Of a DNA stretch of 64,000 nucleotides, positions 1 to 8,678 are shown piece by piece; positions within the stretch are counted from its first letter, which is position 1; every line of letters starts with the position of its first letter. The DNA comes from Amycolatopsis vancoresmycina. GTDB taxonomy: Bacteria; Actinomycetota; Actinomycetes; Mycobacteriales; Pseudonocardiaceae. The stretch spans positions 62,001 through 126,000 of the forward strand of contig NZ_JNYY01000013.1 of the NCBI RefSeq assembly GCF_000716785.1. The letters run 5' to 3'. A model generated the notes under the pieces. It saw only the letters and a program-made list of their open reading frames with translations. It ran no database searches and had not been told where the DNA came from. Made by a program: the position numbers and the translations under genes.

Positions 1-452
1 TCAAGGACGGTTACGGCGACGTCGAGGTGATGACCCGGATCGTCACCACCATCCGCGCGCTGGACACCGAGCGGGCGCGGAACTTCCTGTTCTTCAACGG
101 GTTGCCGACCGCGGAGGTCTCGGCCAAGGCGTACGCCGCGATCGGCGTCGCCCGGTACTCCTCGGCGGTGCACTGCTTCGCCCCGGAGATCGCGCACCGC
201 TTCCACCGCGCGCTCGGCGAAGGCGACACGCGCGTGATGGACGCGCTGCTGACCGGCTTCTACCTGCCGCTGGTGGCGCTGCGGGACGAGACGCCCGGGT
301 TCGCCGTCTCCCTGGTGAAGGCGGCCGCGCGGCTGCGCGGGGACAAGGTCGGCCCGGTCCGGCCGCCGCTGGTCGAGCCGACGCCGGAGCAGATCCGTCG
401 GCTGGAGAAGGTCGTGGAGGACGGCTTCGTCACGCTGAAGGGGCTCGGCTGA
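1..452 (+). CDS. kdgD: 5-dehydro-4-deoxyglucarate dehydratase, C-terminal part (cut by window edge)
   Basis: Only the last ~150 residues are inside the window; the reading frame is open from base 3 and has no start here. The segment resembles the end of the DapA/NAL-superfamily enzyme that dehydrates and decarboxylates 5-keto-4-deoxy-D-glucarate to 2-oxoglutarate semialdehyde: a stretch reading NGLPTAEVSAKAYAAIGV followed by YSSAVHCFAPEIA. The assignment is strengthened by context: the stop overlaps the ATG of glucarate dehydratase (ATGA), and the dehydrogenase for its product is two genes further on. The catalytic lysine lies outside the window, so activity cannot be checked. Confidence 0.82.
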   Translation, partial: KDGYGDVEVMTRIVTTIRALDTERARNFLFFNGLPTAEVSAKAYAAIGVARYSSAVHCFAPEIAHRFHRALGEGDTRVMDALLTGFYLPLVALRDETPGFAVSLVKAAARLRGDKVGPVRPPLVEPTPEQIRRLEKVVEDGFVTLKGLG

Positions 453-1708
453 TGAAGATCCTGGACGTGGTGCTGACCCCGGTCGCGTTCGCGGACCCGC
501 CGCTGCTCAACGTCATGGGCGTGCACGAGCCGTTCGCGCTGCGCAGCGTCGTGCAGGTCAAGTGCGAAGACGGCGTCGTCGGGCTCGGCGAGTCCTACGG
601 TGACTCGGCGTTCCTCGGCGAGGTGCGCAAGGTGCTGCCGCAGCTGCGCGGTCACGACGTGTTCGACCTGCCCGGCCTGCAGCGGCTGGTCGCGCAGGCG
701 CTGTCGGGCACGGTGCTGACCGACGCGCACGGGCTGATCGGCGGCTTCTCCATCCGCAAGACCGTGGCGAGCGTGTACTCGCTGTTCGAGGTCGCCTGCC
801 TGGACGCGCAGGGGCACTACCTGGGCCGTCCGGTGACCGACCTGCTCGGCGGCCGGGCGCGGGACGCCGTCGAGTTCTCCGCCTACCTGTTCTACAAGTA
901 CGGCAAGCACGTCGACGGCCGCGAGGACTCCTGGGGCGAGATCACCACGCCGGAAACCCTGGTGGGCTCGGCGAAGCGGATGATCGACGAGTACGGGTTC
1001 CGCTCGATCAAGCTCAAGGGCGGGGTCTACGAGCCCGCCCAGGAGGTCGACGGCGTCCGCGCGCTGGCCGAGGCGTTCCCGGGGCACCCGCTGCGGATCG
1101 ACCCGAACGGCGCCTGGACGGTCGAAACCGGCATCCGGGTCGCAGCCGAGCTCGACGGCGTCCTGGAGTACCTCGAAGACCCGACGCCGGGCATCGAAGG
1201 CATGGCGCAGGTGGCGGCCGAAGCGTCGATGCCGCTGGCCACCAACATGTGCGTGGTCAACTTCGGCGACATCGAGCCGGGTTTCCGGGCGCGCGCGATC
1301 GGTGTGCTGCTGTCGGACCACCACTTCTGGGGCGGCCTGCGGGCCACCCAGTCGTTGTCGGTGACGTGCGAGAGCTTCGGCGTCGGCCTGTCGATGCACT
1401 CCAACAGCCACCTCGGGATCAGCCTGGCCGCGATGGTGCAGGTCGCGGCGGCGACGCCGCACCTGACCTACGCCTGCGACACGCACTGGCCGTGGAAGGT
1501 CGAGGACGTGATCGAGCCCGGCGTGCTGGAGTTCCGCGAGGGCGCGGTCGCCGTGCCCACGACGCCGGGGCTCGGGATCACCCTCGACGAGGACGCGCTG
1601 GCCCGCCTGCACGAGAACTACGTCCGATGTGGACTGACCAAACGGGACGACGTGACCTACATGCGCCAGTACGTTTCCGGGTTCGAACCGAACACGGCGA
1701 GGTGGTGA
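452..1708 (+). CDS. gudD: D-glucarate dehydratase (enolase superfamily)
   Basis: Dehydrates D-glucarate (and probably L-idarate) to 5-keto-4-deoxyglucarate in the cytoplasm. 418 aa, close to the ~420-450 aa usual for the family. Visible active-site elements: KxK in SIKLKGG (about K187/K189), metal ligands in RIDPNGAW (D217), LEDPTP (E242) and LSDHHFWGG (D289), and the base His in GLSMHSNSHLG around residue 316-320. The start codon overlaps the kdgD stop, so the two are translationally coupled. It is the committed step of the operon, which converts glucarate to 2-oxoglutarate. Family known; substrate inferred from motifs plus neighbours. Confidence 0.9.
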   Translation: MKILDVVLTPVAFADPPLLNVMGVHEPFALRSVVQVKCEDGVVGLGESYGDSAFLGEVRKVLPQLRGHDVFDLPGLQRLVAQALSGTVLTDAHGLIGGFSIRKTVASVYSLFEVACLDAQGHYLGRPVTDLLGGRARDAVEFSAYLFYKYGKHVDGREDSWGEITTPETLVGSAKRMIDEYGFRSIKLKGGVYEPAQEVDGVRALAEAFPGHPLRIDPNGAWTVETGIRVAAELDGVLEYLEDPTPGIEGMAQVAAEASMPLATNMCVVNFGDIEPGFRARAIGVLLSDHHFWGGLRATQSLSVTCESFGVGLSMHSNSHLGISLAAMVQVAAATPHLTYACDTHWPWKVEDVIEPGVLEFREGAVAVPTTPGLGITLDEDALARLHENYVRCGLTKRDDVTYMRQYVSGFEPNTARW

Positions 1709-1712
1709 GCCG

Positions 1713-2840
1713 GTGAAGGTGACGGGATACGCCTACCCCTGGGACGTCCTGGAGTCCAGTTTCGTTCCGCGGGCCCAGGCGCTCGGCGTCGACGAAGTGG
1801 CCGTGGCGCTGTCGTACCACAGCGCCCGCGCCGCGACGCCGTGGTCGCCGTCGCGGACGGCCGTCGTGGCGCGGCACGCGGCCTTCTACCGCCCGATGTC
1901 CGATGGCTGGGGCGCCCTGCGTCCGTCCACTCCGGACTGGGTGTCCTCCGAGGACTCCGGCGGGGACGCCGTCCGGCTGCTCAACGAGGCCGGGATCCCG
2001 GCCGCCGCCTGGATCGTCCTGACCCACAACTCCCAGCTCGGCTACGAGCACCCGGACGTCGTGGTGCGCAACTGCTTCGGGGAAAGCTACCCGTGGGCGC
2101 TGTGCCCGTCGCGGCCCGAAGTGCGCGAGTACGCCGCTGCCGTGGTGGCGAACGCGGTGGCCGGGCTGGAGCTGTCGTCGGTGATCCTGGAAGCCTGCGG
2201 CCCGCTCGGCGCGGTGCACCAGCACCAGCACGAGAAGACCGACGGTGTGTGGGCACCCGCGGTGGCCCGGCTGCTGTCGATCTGCTGCTGCGAAGCCTGC
2301 GCTGATTCGTGGGACGTCGATCCGGAGACGGTCCGGGCCCAGCTCGTCGAGGAGGTCCGGCGGCTGATCGCGACCGGCGACCTCGGCGTGGCGGCCGACC
2401 GGTTGCCGCCCTCGCTGACCGCGATGCTGCTGCGGGTCCGCCAGGAAGCCACCGATGCCTTGCGGGCCGCGGTTTTGGCGACGCTGCCGCAGGGCATCCG
2501 GATCGTGCTGCACGGCGCGCTCGACCCCTGGGTCACCGGCGCGCTGCCCGGGCTGACGCCGTCCGCGCCGGACGACGTCGACGCGGTCGTCCTGTTCGGG
2601 TGGGCCCCCGCCACGGGCGCCGAGGCCGTCGCGGCGGCCCGGGAGGCCCTGCCCGAACGCGTGGCGATCGCGAGCTACATCACCGCGGTGGCCGCCGCGC
2701 CGGTGCCGGACATCGCCGCGTACGTCGGCGAGCTGGCCAAGGCGGGGGCCGCCGAGCTGCACCTGTACCACCTCGGACTGGCCGGTCCGGGTCGCTGGGG
2801 CGACCTGGCCACGGCCACCGCCGCCGCCCATGAGAACTGA
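1713..2840 (+). CDS. conserved protein of unknown function in glucarate operon
   Basis: 375 aa, GTG start four bases after the gudD stop. I do not recognise a named family. The sequence alternates helices and strands in the manner of a TIM barrel; notable parts are an N-terminal GYAYPWDVL, an internal LTHNSQLGYEHPDVVVRNCFG, an EACGPLGAVHQHQHEK His-rich stretch and a Cys-rich SICCCEACADSW around residues 190-201 that could bind metal. No signal peptide or membrane segment. Its place between the dehydratase and the aldehyde dehydrogenase suggests a role with sugar acids, possibly as a hydrolase or isomerase feeding glucarate, but no catalytic motif supports a specific reaction. Confidence 0.75.
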   Translation: MKVTGYAYPWDVLESSFVPRAQALGVDEVAVALSYHSARAATPWSPSRTAVVARHAAFYRPMSDGWGALRPSTPDWVSSEDSGGDAVRLLNEAGIPAAAWIVLTHNSQLGYEHPDVVVRNCFGESYPWALCPSRPEVREYAAAVVANAVAGLELSSVILEACGPLGAVHQHQHEKTDGVWAPAVARLLSICCCEACADSWDVDPETVRAQLVEEVRRLIATGDLGVAADRLPPSLTAMLLRVRQEATDALRAAVLATLPQGIRIVLHGALDPWVTGALPGLTPSAPDDVDAVVLFGWAPATGAEAVAAAREALPERVAIASYITAVAAAPVPDIAAYVGELAKAGAAELHLYHLGLAGPGRWGDLATATAAAHEN

Positions 2841-2855
2841 GGAGCTGTACCCCGC

Positions 2856-4310
2856 ATGAGCCAGGCCACTGACGCCGCCACGCTCGAGAAGATCCTGACC
2901 GGGGCCGCCTCGGCCGCCCGTCCCGCCGCCGAGGCGACCCCGGCCGAACGCGCCCGCTGGCTGACCGCCGTCGCCGACGCGCTCGACGCCGCGGCGGGCG
3001 AACTGGTCCCGCTGGCGCACGCCGAGACGCACCTGCCGGAGACCCCGCGGCTGGCGGGCGAGCTGAAGCGCACGACGTTCCAGCTGCGCCTGTTCGGCGA
3101 AGTCCTCACCGACGGCGAGTACCTCGGCGCCACCGTCGACCACGCCGACCCGGACTGGCCGATGGGCCCGCGCCCGGACATCCGCCGGGTGAAGACCGCG
3201 ATCGGCCCGGTGCTGGTGTTCGCGGCCAGCAACTTCCCGTTCGCGTTCAGCGTCGCCGGCGGCGACACGGCGTCGGCGCTCGCCGCGGGCTGCCCGGTGA
3301 TCGTCAAGGCGCACTCCGGGCACCCGGAGCTGTCCGCGCTGACCGGCCGGATCGTGCGCGAAGCCCTGCTCGGCGCGGGCGCGCCCGAGGGCATCTTCGA
3401 CGTGATCTTCGGCCAGGACCAGGGGGTCGTCGCCCTGAAGGACCCGCGGCTCGCGGCGGCGTCCTTCACCGGCTCGATCCCGGGCGGCCGGGCCCTGTTC
3501 GACATCGCGAACGCCCGGCCGCGGCCGATCCCGTTCTACGGCGAGCTCGGCAGCGTGAACCCGGTCGTGGTCACCGAGGCCGCGATCGCCGCGCGCGGCG
3601 AGGCGGTGGCCAAGGGCTACGCCGCGTCGTTCACCCTCGGCGCCGGTCAGTTCTGCACCAAGCCGGGCCTGCTGTTCCTGCCGGAGGACCACGGCCTGAC
3701 GGAGGCGTTGCGCTCGGCCCTGGACGGGGCGGCGGCCCAGCCGATGCTCAACGACCGGATCGCTTCCGGGTTCGCGTCGCAGCTTTCCTCGCTCCGGGAG
3801 GTTCCGGGCGTCGAGGTGGTGTCGTCGGCGGATTCTTCGTCGCCGTCGTTCACCCCGACCCTGCTGGCGACCACGGGCAAGCAGTTCCTCGAGGGCGGCG
3901 ACACCGTGCACGAGGAGTGCTTCGGGCCGGCGTCGCTGATCGTGACGTACGCCGACCAGGCGGAGCTGCTGAGCCTGCTCGACGTGCTCGAACCGGGGCT
4001 CACCGCCACGATCCACGGCGAGGAGTCCGATGTGGACTGGCTCCGGCCGGTGCTGCCCCCGCTGACCCGCATCGCCGGCCGGCTGCTGTGGAACGACTGG
4101 CCCACCGGAGTGACGGTGAGCTGGGCCCAGCAGCACGGCGGCCCGTACCCGGCCACAACGGCCCCGACGACGACATCGGTCGGCACGGCGGCGATCGAGC
4201 GGTTCCTGCGCCCGATCGCCTGGCAGGGCTTCCCGGACGCGTTGCTGCCGGAGCCGTTGCAGGAGGCCAACCCCTGGCAGCTGCCCCGCCGGACGGACGG
4301 CTCCCGCTGA
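2856..4310 (+). CDS. 2-oxoglutarate semialdehyde (2,5-dioxovalerate) dehydrogenase, ALDH family
   Basis: Oxidises 2-oxoglutarate semialdehyde to 2-oxoglutarate with NAD(P)+, the last step of glucarate catabolism. 484 aa with the ALDH landmarks: SNFPF (N about 126), the general base Glu in FYGELGS (E230) and the nucleophile Cys in GQFCTKPG (C267). The GQFCTKPG version and the C-terminal tail are typical of the type III KGSADH branch rather than SSADH. An ATG start follows an AGGAGC ribosome-binding site by about ten bases. Last gene of the operon; a hairpin follows. Confidence 0.88.
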   Translation: MSQATDAATLEKILTGAASAARPAAEATPAERARWLTAVADALDAAAGELVPLAHAETHLPETPRLAGELKRTTFQLRLFGEVLTDGEYLGATVDHADPDWPMGPRPDIRRVKTAIGPVLVFAASNFPFAFSVAGGDTASALAAGCPVIVKAHSGHPELSALTGRIVREALLGAGAPEGIFDVIFGQDQGVVALKDPRLAAASFTGSIPGGRALFDIANARPRPIPFYGELGSVNPVVVTEAAIAARGEAVAKGYAASFTLGAGQFCTKPGLLFLPEDHGLTEALRSALDGAAAQPMLNDRIASGFASQLSSLREVPGVEVVSSADSSSPSFTPTLLATTGKQFLEGGDTVHEECFGPASLIVTYADQAELLSLLDVLEPGLTATIHGEESDVDWLRPVLPPLTRIAGRLLWNDWPTGVTVSWAQQHGGPYPATTAPTTTSVGTAAIERFLRPIAWQGFPDALLPEPLQEANPWQLPRRTDGSR

Positions 4311-4318
4311 CCCGTCGT

Positions 4319-4353
4319 GAGTGGTGAGCGGGTTCCGGCCCGCTTCACCACTC
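4319..4353 (+). terminator. hairpin after the glucarate operon
   Basis: Arms GAGTGGTGAGCGGG and CCCGCTTCACCACTC pair with a single bulge around a short loop, starting nine bases after the dehydrogenase stop. There is no T-tract, so it could be a weak terminator or an RNA-stabilising stem. Confidence 0.55.
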
Positions 4354-4390
4354 GCGAGTTCCACGCCGCCGCGGCGGTTCCCGCGCCGCG

Positions 4391-4452
4391 ACACCACCGA
4401 CCCGCGGGGGCGCCCCCCGGTTTCCACTCTACCGTCCGGCACCGACAGTTTC
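4391..4452 (-). repeat. dispersed repeat copy 1 with PafBC-like promoter motif
   Basis: Read on the minus strand, this ~62-bp block contains CTGTCGGTG, eight bases, then TAGAGT (4448 to 4426), matching the actinobacterial RecA-independent DNA-damage promoter consensus tTGTCRgtg-N8-TAnnnT bound by PafBC. It is followed by GTGGAAAC and the palindrome GGGGGCGCCCCC (4406-4417). Copies lie at 4482-4543 (same strand) and 26688-26749 (plus strand). No minus-strand gene follows it; transcription would run antisense into the dehydrogenase gene. Confidence 0.7.
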
Positions 4453-4481
4453 GGTGCCACCGACTTGGTGCCGCGGCCCGG

Positions 4482-4543
4482 CACCACCGAGCCCGCGGGG
4501 GCGCCCCCCGTTTCCACTCTATCGCTCGGCACCGACAGTTTCC
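4482..4543 (-). repeat. dispersed repeat copy 2 with PafBC-like promoter motif
   Basis: Near-identical to copy 1, 91 bp away in the same orientation: CTGTCGGTG (4538-4530), eight bases, TAGAGT (4521-4516), GTGGAAAC, then GGGGGCGCCCCC (4497-4508) and GCGGGC. The eight-base spacer differs between copies while motif and palindrome are kept, as expected for a functional or mobile unit rather than a simple recent duplication. I see no open frame or promoter for the plus-strand lyase gene in 4544-4752 beyond ordinary GC-rich sequence. Confidence 0.7.
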
Positions 4544-4752
4544 GGCGCCGAGCCCGCGTGACCCGGCGCTTCCGAGCGCCACCCGACCCGGCGCTTTCTC
4601 CCGAAGGTGCCACCGACCCACCGAAAAGCGGCGCTCCCCGGGGAGCGCCGCCCCGGCCCGGTGCCTTTCCCGCAGGGCGCCGGGCCGGGACCTCCGCCGC
4701 CGCACAACTGAATCCCCCGTAAGCCGAGGATGTCTTCCTGGGAGGCATTGCC

Positions 4753-7122
4753 ATGCCCGTGAACCGGAGAAATGCCCTGCGCGGCGGTGCCCTGGCGGCC
4801 GCTTCCACCGTGCTCCTGACCCGGCCGGCCTTCGCCGCGCCTGCGACGAAAGCCACGGCGAAAGCGAGCGCGGTGCCCGCCGCGACCGCGTCGATCGTCG
4901 CCGCCTACCGGCAGCTGCAGACCGGTATCAACCGGCCGTCGCCCGAACGGACCGAAGCGCTCGCCAACCTGGGCCGCGTCGCCAAGGCGTACAACGCCAG
5001 CCTGTCCGTGGCCGGCGGCGGCGCTCCACTGTGGACAGACCTGCCGCTCGGCCCGGGCAGCGACTACACCACGTCGATGTACGCGCGGCTGCGCGCGATC
5101 GCCGTCGACTGGGGCACGCCGGGCGGCTCCCTGTCCGGCGATCCCGTCGTGCTCGACCGGATCAAGTCGGCGCTCGAACTGATCTACGCGAGCCAGTACA
5201 ACGAGAACGTCGGCGAGATCGGCAACTGGTACACCTACGAAATCGGCATCCCGTACTACCTCCTGCACACGCTGTCCGTGGTCGCCGACCAGCTCACCGC
5301 CGACCAGCTCGCACGCTATCTCAAGCCGGTCAAGCGGTTCGTCGGCAACCCGAACCTGCGCGCCAACAACGCGTCGGTGGTCGAAACCGGGGCCAACCGC
5401 GCCGACAAGGGCCTCATCTCGATCGTGGCGGGCGCCATGCTCGGCGACAGCGCCTGGATCAAGACCGGCATCGACGCGCTCACCGACGTCGCGGGCGGTG
5501 GCGCGGCGAGCGTCGTCGCGAAGCTGGACCGCGCCGCCGGCGACGGCTTCCACGTCGACGGCTCCTTCATCCAGCACGACACCATCCCGTACCCCGGGCA
5601 CTACGGCATCGTCCTGCTGACCGCGCTCGCCGGCGCCATCCACGTCACGCAAGGCACCGAGTACGCGCTGCCGCAGGCGTTGAAGGACAAGATCTACGCG
5701 CTGGTCGCGGACAGTTTCGCGCCCTTCGTCTACGCGGGCGCGCTGATGGAGCCGGTGCGCGGGCGGATGCTGTCGCGCCAGGGCGAGACCGGGCACGACA
5801 TCGGCCACCAGCTCACCGTCGCGACGCTCGTGCTGGCGAGGACGGCGTCCGGCAAGACGAAGACCGATCTCAACGCACTGGCCGCCAAGTGGATCAAGGA
5901 AGGCACGTTCGCGCCGTTCCTGAAGATCCCGGACCCGGAGCGGTTCGCCCCCGGCCCGGACCTGGTGGCCACGCCGGGCATCGAGTTCGCGCAGGACATG
6001 CTGGCGTCCGGCGCCCGCCCGGCGCGGGTCGTGGCGGCGCACCGGACCTTCGGCCAGCAGGACCGGCTCGTGCACGTCACCGACGACTGGTCGGCGTCCC
6101 TGGGCGTCAGCTCGACGCGGATCTCGCGCTACGAGGCCATCAACGGCCAGAACCTCAAGGGCTACCACGTCGGCGACGGCGTGCTGTACACCTTCCTGCC
6201 GAACGCCAAGGGCCACTACACCGACGCCTACTGGCCGACGGTCGACCCGCTGCTGCTCCCGGGCACGACCGAGCACGACGGCCCGGCCGACCCGAAGTTC
6301 GGCGGCGTGCCGACGGGTCCGAACGCGCACACCGGCGGCGTCCGCTGGGACGCGCGGCACGGCGCCTACGCGCTCGACTTCAAGAACTGGGACGGGTCCC
6401 TGGTCGCGAAGAAATCGTGGTTCTTCACCCCCACCGGGATCGTCTGCCTCGGCGCCGGGATCACCAGCACCTCCGCCTACGGCGTCCGCACGACGATCGA
6501 GAACCGCAACCTCGGCGAAGGCGGCCGCGGTTCCTTGCTGGCCGACGGCCGGCGAGTGGCCACCGACCTCGGCAAGGCGGCGGCCCTGCGTCGTCCGCGC
6601 TGGCTGCACCTCGAGAACGTCGGCGGGTACGTGCTGCTCGACGACGCCTCGGTGACCGCGCTGCGCGAAGACCGGACGGGTGCGTGGCGCGACATCGACA
6701 CCGGCGCCAACACGAAGGGCACCACGACGCCGAACACGCGCCGGTACCAGAAGCTGGTCCTGGAGCACGGGATCACGCCGACGGACGCGAAGTACGCGTA
6801 CGCGGTACTGCCGGGCGCTTCGGTGGTCGGCGCGCTCACGGCATTGCTCGGGTGGCGGGTGCTGGCGAACACCCCGGCGGCGCAGGCGATCCGCACGGCC
6901 GACGGCACGCTGCTGGCGAACTTCTTCGCCGCCGGCTCGGCCGGGGACGTCAGCGTCTCGGGTCCGGCGTCCGTGGCGGTCGGGCGGTGCGGGTTCCGGA
7001 CCCAGCTGGCGGTGTCGGACCCGACGCAACTGCAGGACAGTGTCACGGTGACGGTGCGCGGCAAGGCCGTGGTCGTGCCGCTGAAGGGCACGTTCGGCGC
7101 GACGCAGGTCGTCGCGTTGTAG
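4753..7122 (+). CDS. exported polysaccharide lyase family 8 (hyaluronate/chondroitin/xanthan lyase type)
   Basis: 789 aa. N-terminus NRRNALRGG followed by a hydrophobic stretch ending AFAAP is a Tat signal, so the enzyme is exported folded. PL8 landmarks: EIGNWYTYEIGIPYYLL, the Asn region ETGANRADKG, and DGSFIQHDTIPYPGHYG with the catalytic His and Tyr, followed by RGRMLSRQGE. The C-terminal half (NAHTGGVRWD, KKSWFF) is the beta-sandwich part of the family. It cleaves uronic-acid polysaccharides by beta-elimination; the exact polymer cannot be read from sequence. Proximity to glucarate catabolism fits uronate use, but it is a separate transcription unit. Confidence 0.88.
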   Translation: MPVNRRNALRGGALAAASTVLLTRPAFAAPATKATAKASAVPAATASIVAAYRQLQTGINRPSPERTEALANLGRVAKAYNASLSVAGGGAPLWTDLPLGPGSDYTTSMYARLRAIAVDWGTPGGSLSGDPVVLDRIKSALELIYASQYNENVGEIGNWYTYEIGIPYYLLHTLSVVADQLTADQLARYLKPVKRFVGNPNLRANNASVVETGANRADKGLISIVAGAMLGDSAWIKTGIDALTDVAGGGAASVVAKLDRAAGDGFHVDGSFIQHDTIPYPGHYGIVLLTALAGAIHVTQGTEYALPQALKDKIYALVADSFAPFVYAGALMEPVRGRMLSRQGETGHDIGHQLTVATLVLARTASGKTKTDLNALAAKWIKEGTFAPFLKIPDPERFAPGPDLVATPGIEFAQDMLASGARPARVVAAHRTFGQQDRLVHVTDDWSASLGVSSTRISRYEAINGQNLKGYHVGDGVLYTFLPNAKGHYTDAYWPTVDPLLLPGTTEHDGPADPKFGGVPTGPNAHTGGVRWDARHGAYALDFKNWDGSLVAKKSWFFTPTGIVCLGAGITSTSAYGVRTTIENRNLGEGGRGSLLADGRRVATDLGKAAALRRPRWLHLENVGGYVLLDDASVTALREDRTGAWRDIDTGANTKGTTTPNTRRYQKLVLEHGITPTDAKYAYAVLPGASVVGALTALLGWRVLANTPAAQAIRTADGTLLANFFAAGSAGDVSVSGPASVAVGRCGFRTQLAVSDPTQLQDSVTVTVRGKAVVVPLKGTFGATQVVAL

Positions 7123-7193
7123 CCAGGCTTCCCCGCCGGCCCGGTGCCCCGACCCGGACCGGCGGGGACCCCACCTCGGTTAGGCTGCCGGGC

Positions 7194-8663
7194 ATGACCG
7201 AGCACGTGGACGTCCTGATCGTGGGCGCCGGCCTGTCCGGCGTCGGCGCGGCCTGCCGGCTGCAGGAGCGCCTGCCGGGCAAGACGTACGCCGTGCTGGA
7301 GGCGCGTGACACGATCGGCGGAACCTGGGACCTCTTCCGGTACCCGGGCATTCGCTCCGATTCGGACATGTTCACCCTCGGTTACCCGTTCCGGCCGTGG
7401 AAGGACCCGAAGGCGATCGCCGACGGGCCCTCGATCCTGAGCTACATCCGCTCGACGGCCGCGGCCTTCGGGGTGACCGCCCACATCCGCTTCGGGCACC
7501 GGGTCGTGCGAGCTTCGTGGTCGTCGTCCGAAGCGCGCTGGACGGTCTCGACCGCGCACGGCGCCACGTTCACCTGCCGCTTCCTTTACCTGTGCAGCGG
7601 TTACTACTCCTACGAATCCGGGCACGTGGCCGACTTCCCGGGGCGCGAGGAGTTCGCGGGGGAGATCGTGCACCCGCAGCACTGGCCCCCGTCGCTGGAC
7701 TACGCCGGCAAGCGTGTCGTGGTGATCGGCAGCGGGGCGACGGCGGTGACGCTCGTCCCGGCGCTGGCCTCGACCGCGTCGCGGGTGACGATGCTGCAGC
7801 GGTCGCCGTCGTACATCGTGGCGCGGCCCGGGCACGACGCACTGGCCGACCGGATCCGCGCGCTCCTGCCGGAGAAACTCGCCCACCGGGTGGTCCGCGG
7901 CAAGAACGTCGTGGTGGGGACACTGTTCTTCCAGCTGATGCGGCGGTTGCCCCGCCGGGCGGCCGCGGCGCTGCGCAAGCGCGTGGCGGCGCAGCTGCCG
8001 GCGTCGATCCCGGTGGACCCGCACTTCGTGCCGTCGTACGACCCGTGGGACCAGCGGCTGTGCCTGGTACCGGACGCCGACCTGTTCCGGGCGCTGCGGT
8101 CGGGCCGGGCGGACATCGTGACCGACCGGATCGCGCGGTTCACGGCGTCCGGGGTGGCGCTGGAATCGGGCCGCTCGCTGCCCGCGGACATCATCGTCAC
8201 GGCGACCGGTCTCCGGCTGGTGGCCTTCGGCGGGATCGCGCTGTCGGTCGACGGGCGCGCGATCGAGCCGGGGGAGCAGCGCGCGTACAAGGGCACGATG
8301 TTCGGCGGGGTGCCGAACCTGGCGTGGTGCGTCGGGTACACGAACAGCTCGTGGACGCTGCGGGCGGATCTGGCGTCGCAGTACGTGTGCCGGTTGCTGG
8401 GGTATCTGGACCGGAACGGGTACGCGTTCTGCGTACCGGACCCGGCCTCGGCGGCGGGGGCGGGCCGGCCGCGGCCGATCGTGGACCTGCAGTCGGGCTA
8501 CATCAAGCGGGCCGCGCCCGGCCTGCCGAAGCAAGGCGGCCGGCGGCCCTGGATGATGCGGCAGAACTACCTGCTGGACTGGGCGGACATGCGGCTGGGC
8601 CGCGTCGACGACGGGGTGTTGCGGTTCGGCCGCGCGGAGGACCGGGTACCGGCGGAGCGCTGA
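7194..8663 (+). CDS. flavin-containing monooxygenase, Baeyer-Villiger type (EthA-like)
   Basis: 489 aa. N-terminal FAD-binding GAGLSG (residues 11-16), then GGTWDLFRYPGIRSD, the Baeyer-Villiger fingerprint FxGxxxHxxxWP seen exactly as FAGEIVHPQHWP (about 154-165), and a second dinucleotide fold GSGATA (about 179). The C-terminus (YIKRAAPGLPKQGGRRPW) resembles EthA-like enzymes. It would insert oxygen into ketones using NADPH and O2; substrate unknown. The ATG is preceded by a TAGGCT -10-like element only 12 bases away, so the mRNA is probably leaderless or nearly so. Confidence 0.88.
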   Translation: MTEHVDVLIVGAGLSGVGAACRLQERLPGKTYAVLEARDTIGGTWDLFRYPGIRSDSDMFTLGYPFRPWKDPKAIADGPSILSYIRSTAAAFGVTAHIRFGHRVVRASWSSSEARWTVSTAHGATFTCRFLYLCSGYYSYESGHVADFPGREEFAGEIVHPQHWPPSLDYAGKRVVVIGSGATAVTLVPALASTASRVTMLQRSPSYIVARPGHDALADRIRALLPEKLAHRVVRGKNVVVGTLFFQLMRRLPRRAAAALRKRVAAQLPASIPVDPHFVPSYDPWDQRLCLVPDADLFRALRSGRADIVTDRIARFTASGVALESGRSLPADIIVTATGLRLVAFGGIALSVDGRAIEPGEQRAYKGTMFGGVPNLAWCVGYTNSSWTLRADLASQYVCRLLGYLDRNGYAFCVPDPASAAGAGRPRPIVDLQSGYIKRAAPGLPKQGGRRPWMMRQNYLLDWADMRLGRVDDGVLRFGRAEDRVPAER

Positions 8664-8678
8664 GTTCGGTCTGCCGGC

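Noticed and set aside
1357..1382. TTGTCGGTG inside gudD
   Set aside because: The -10 position eight bases on is GAGCTT, not TAnnnT, and it is within a coding region.
1578..4856. Very long minus-strand open frame (about 1090 codons) across the glucarate operon
   Set aside because: It is the mirror of well-recognised plus-strand genes in GC-rich DNA; the translation is Arg/Gly/Pro-rich low complexity with no domain.
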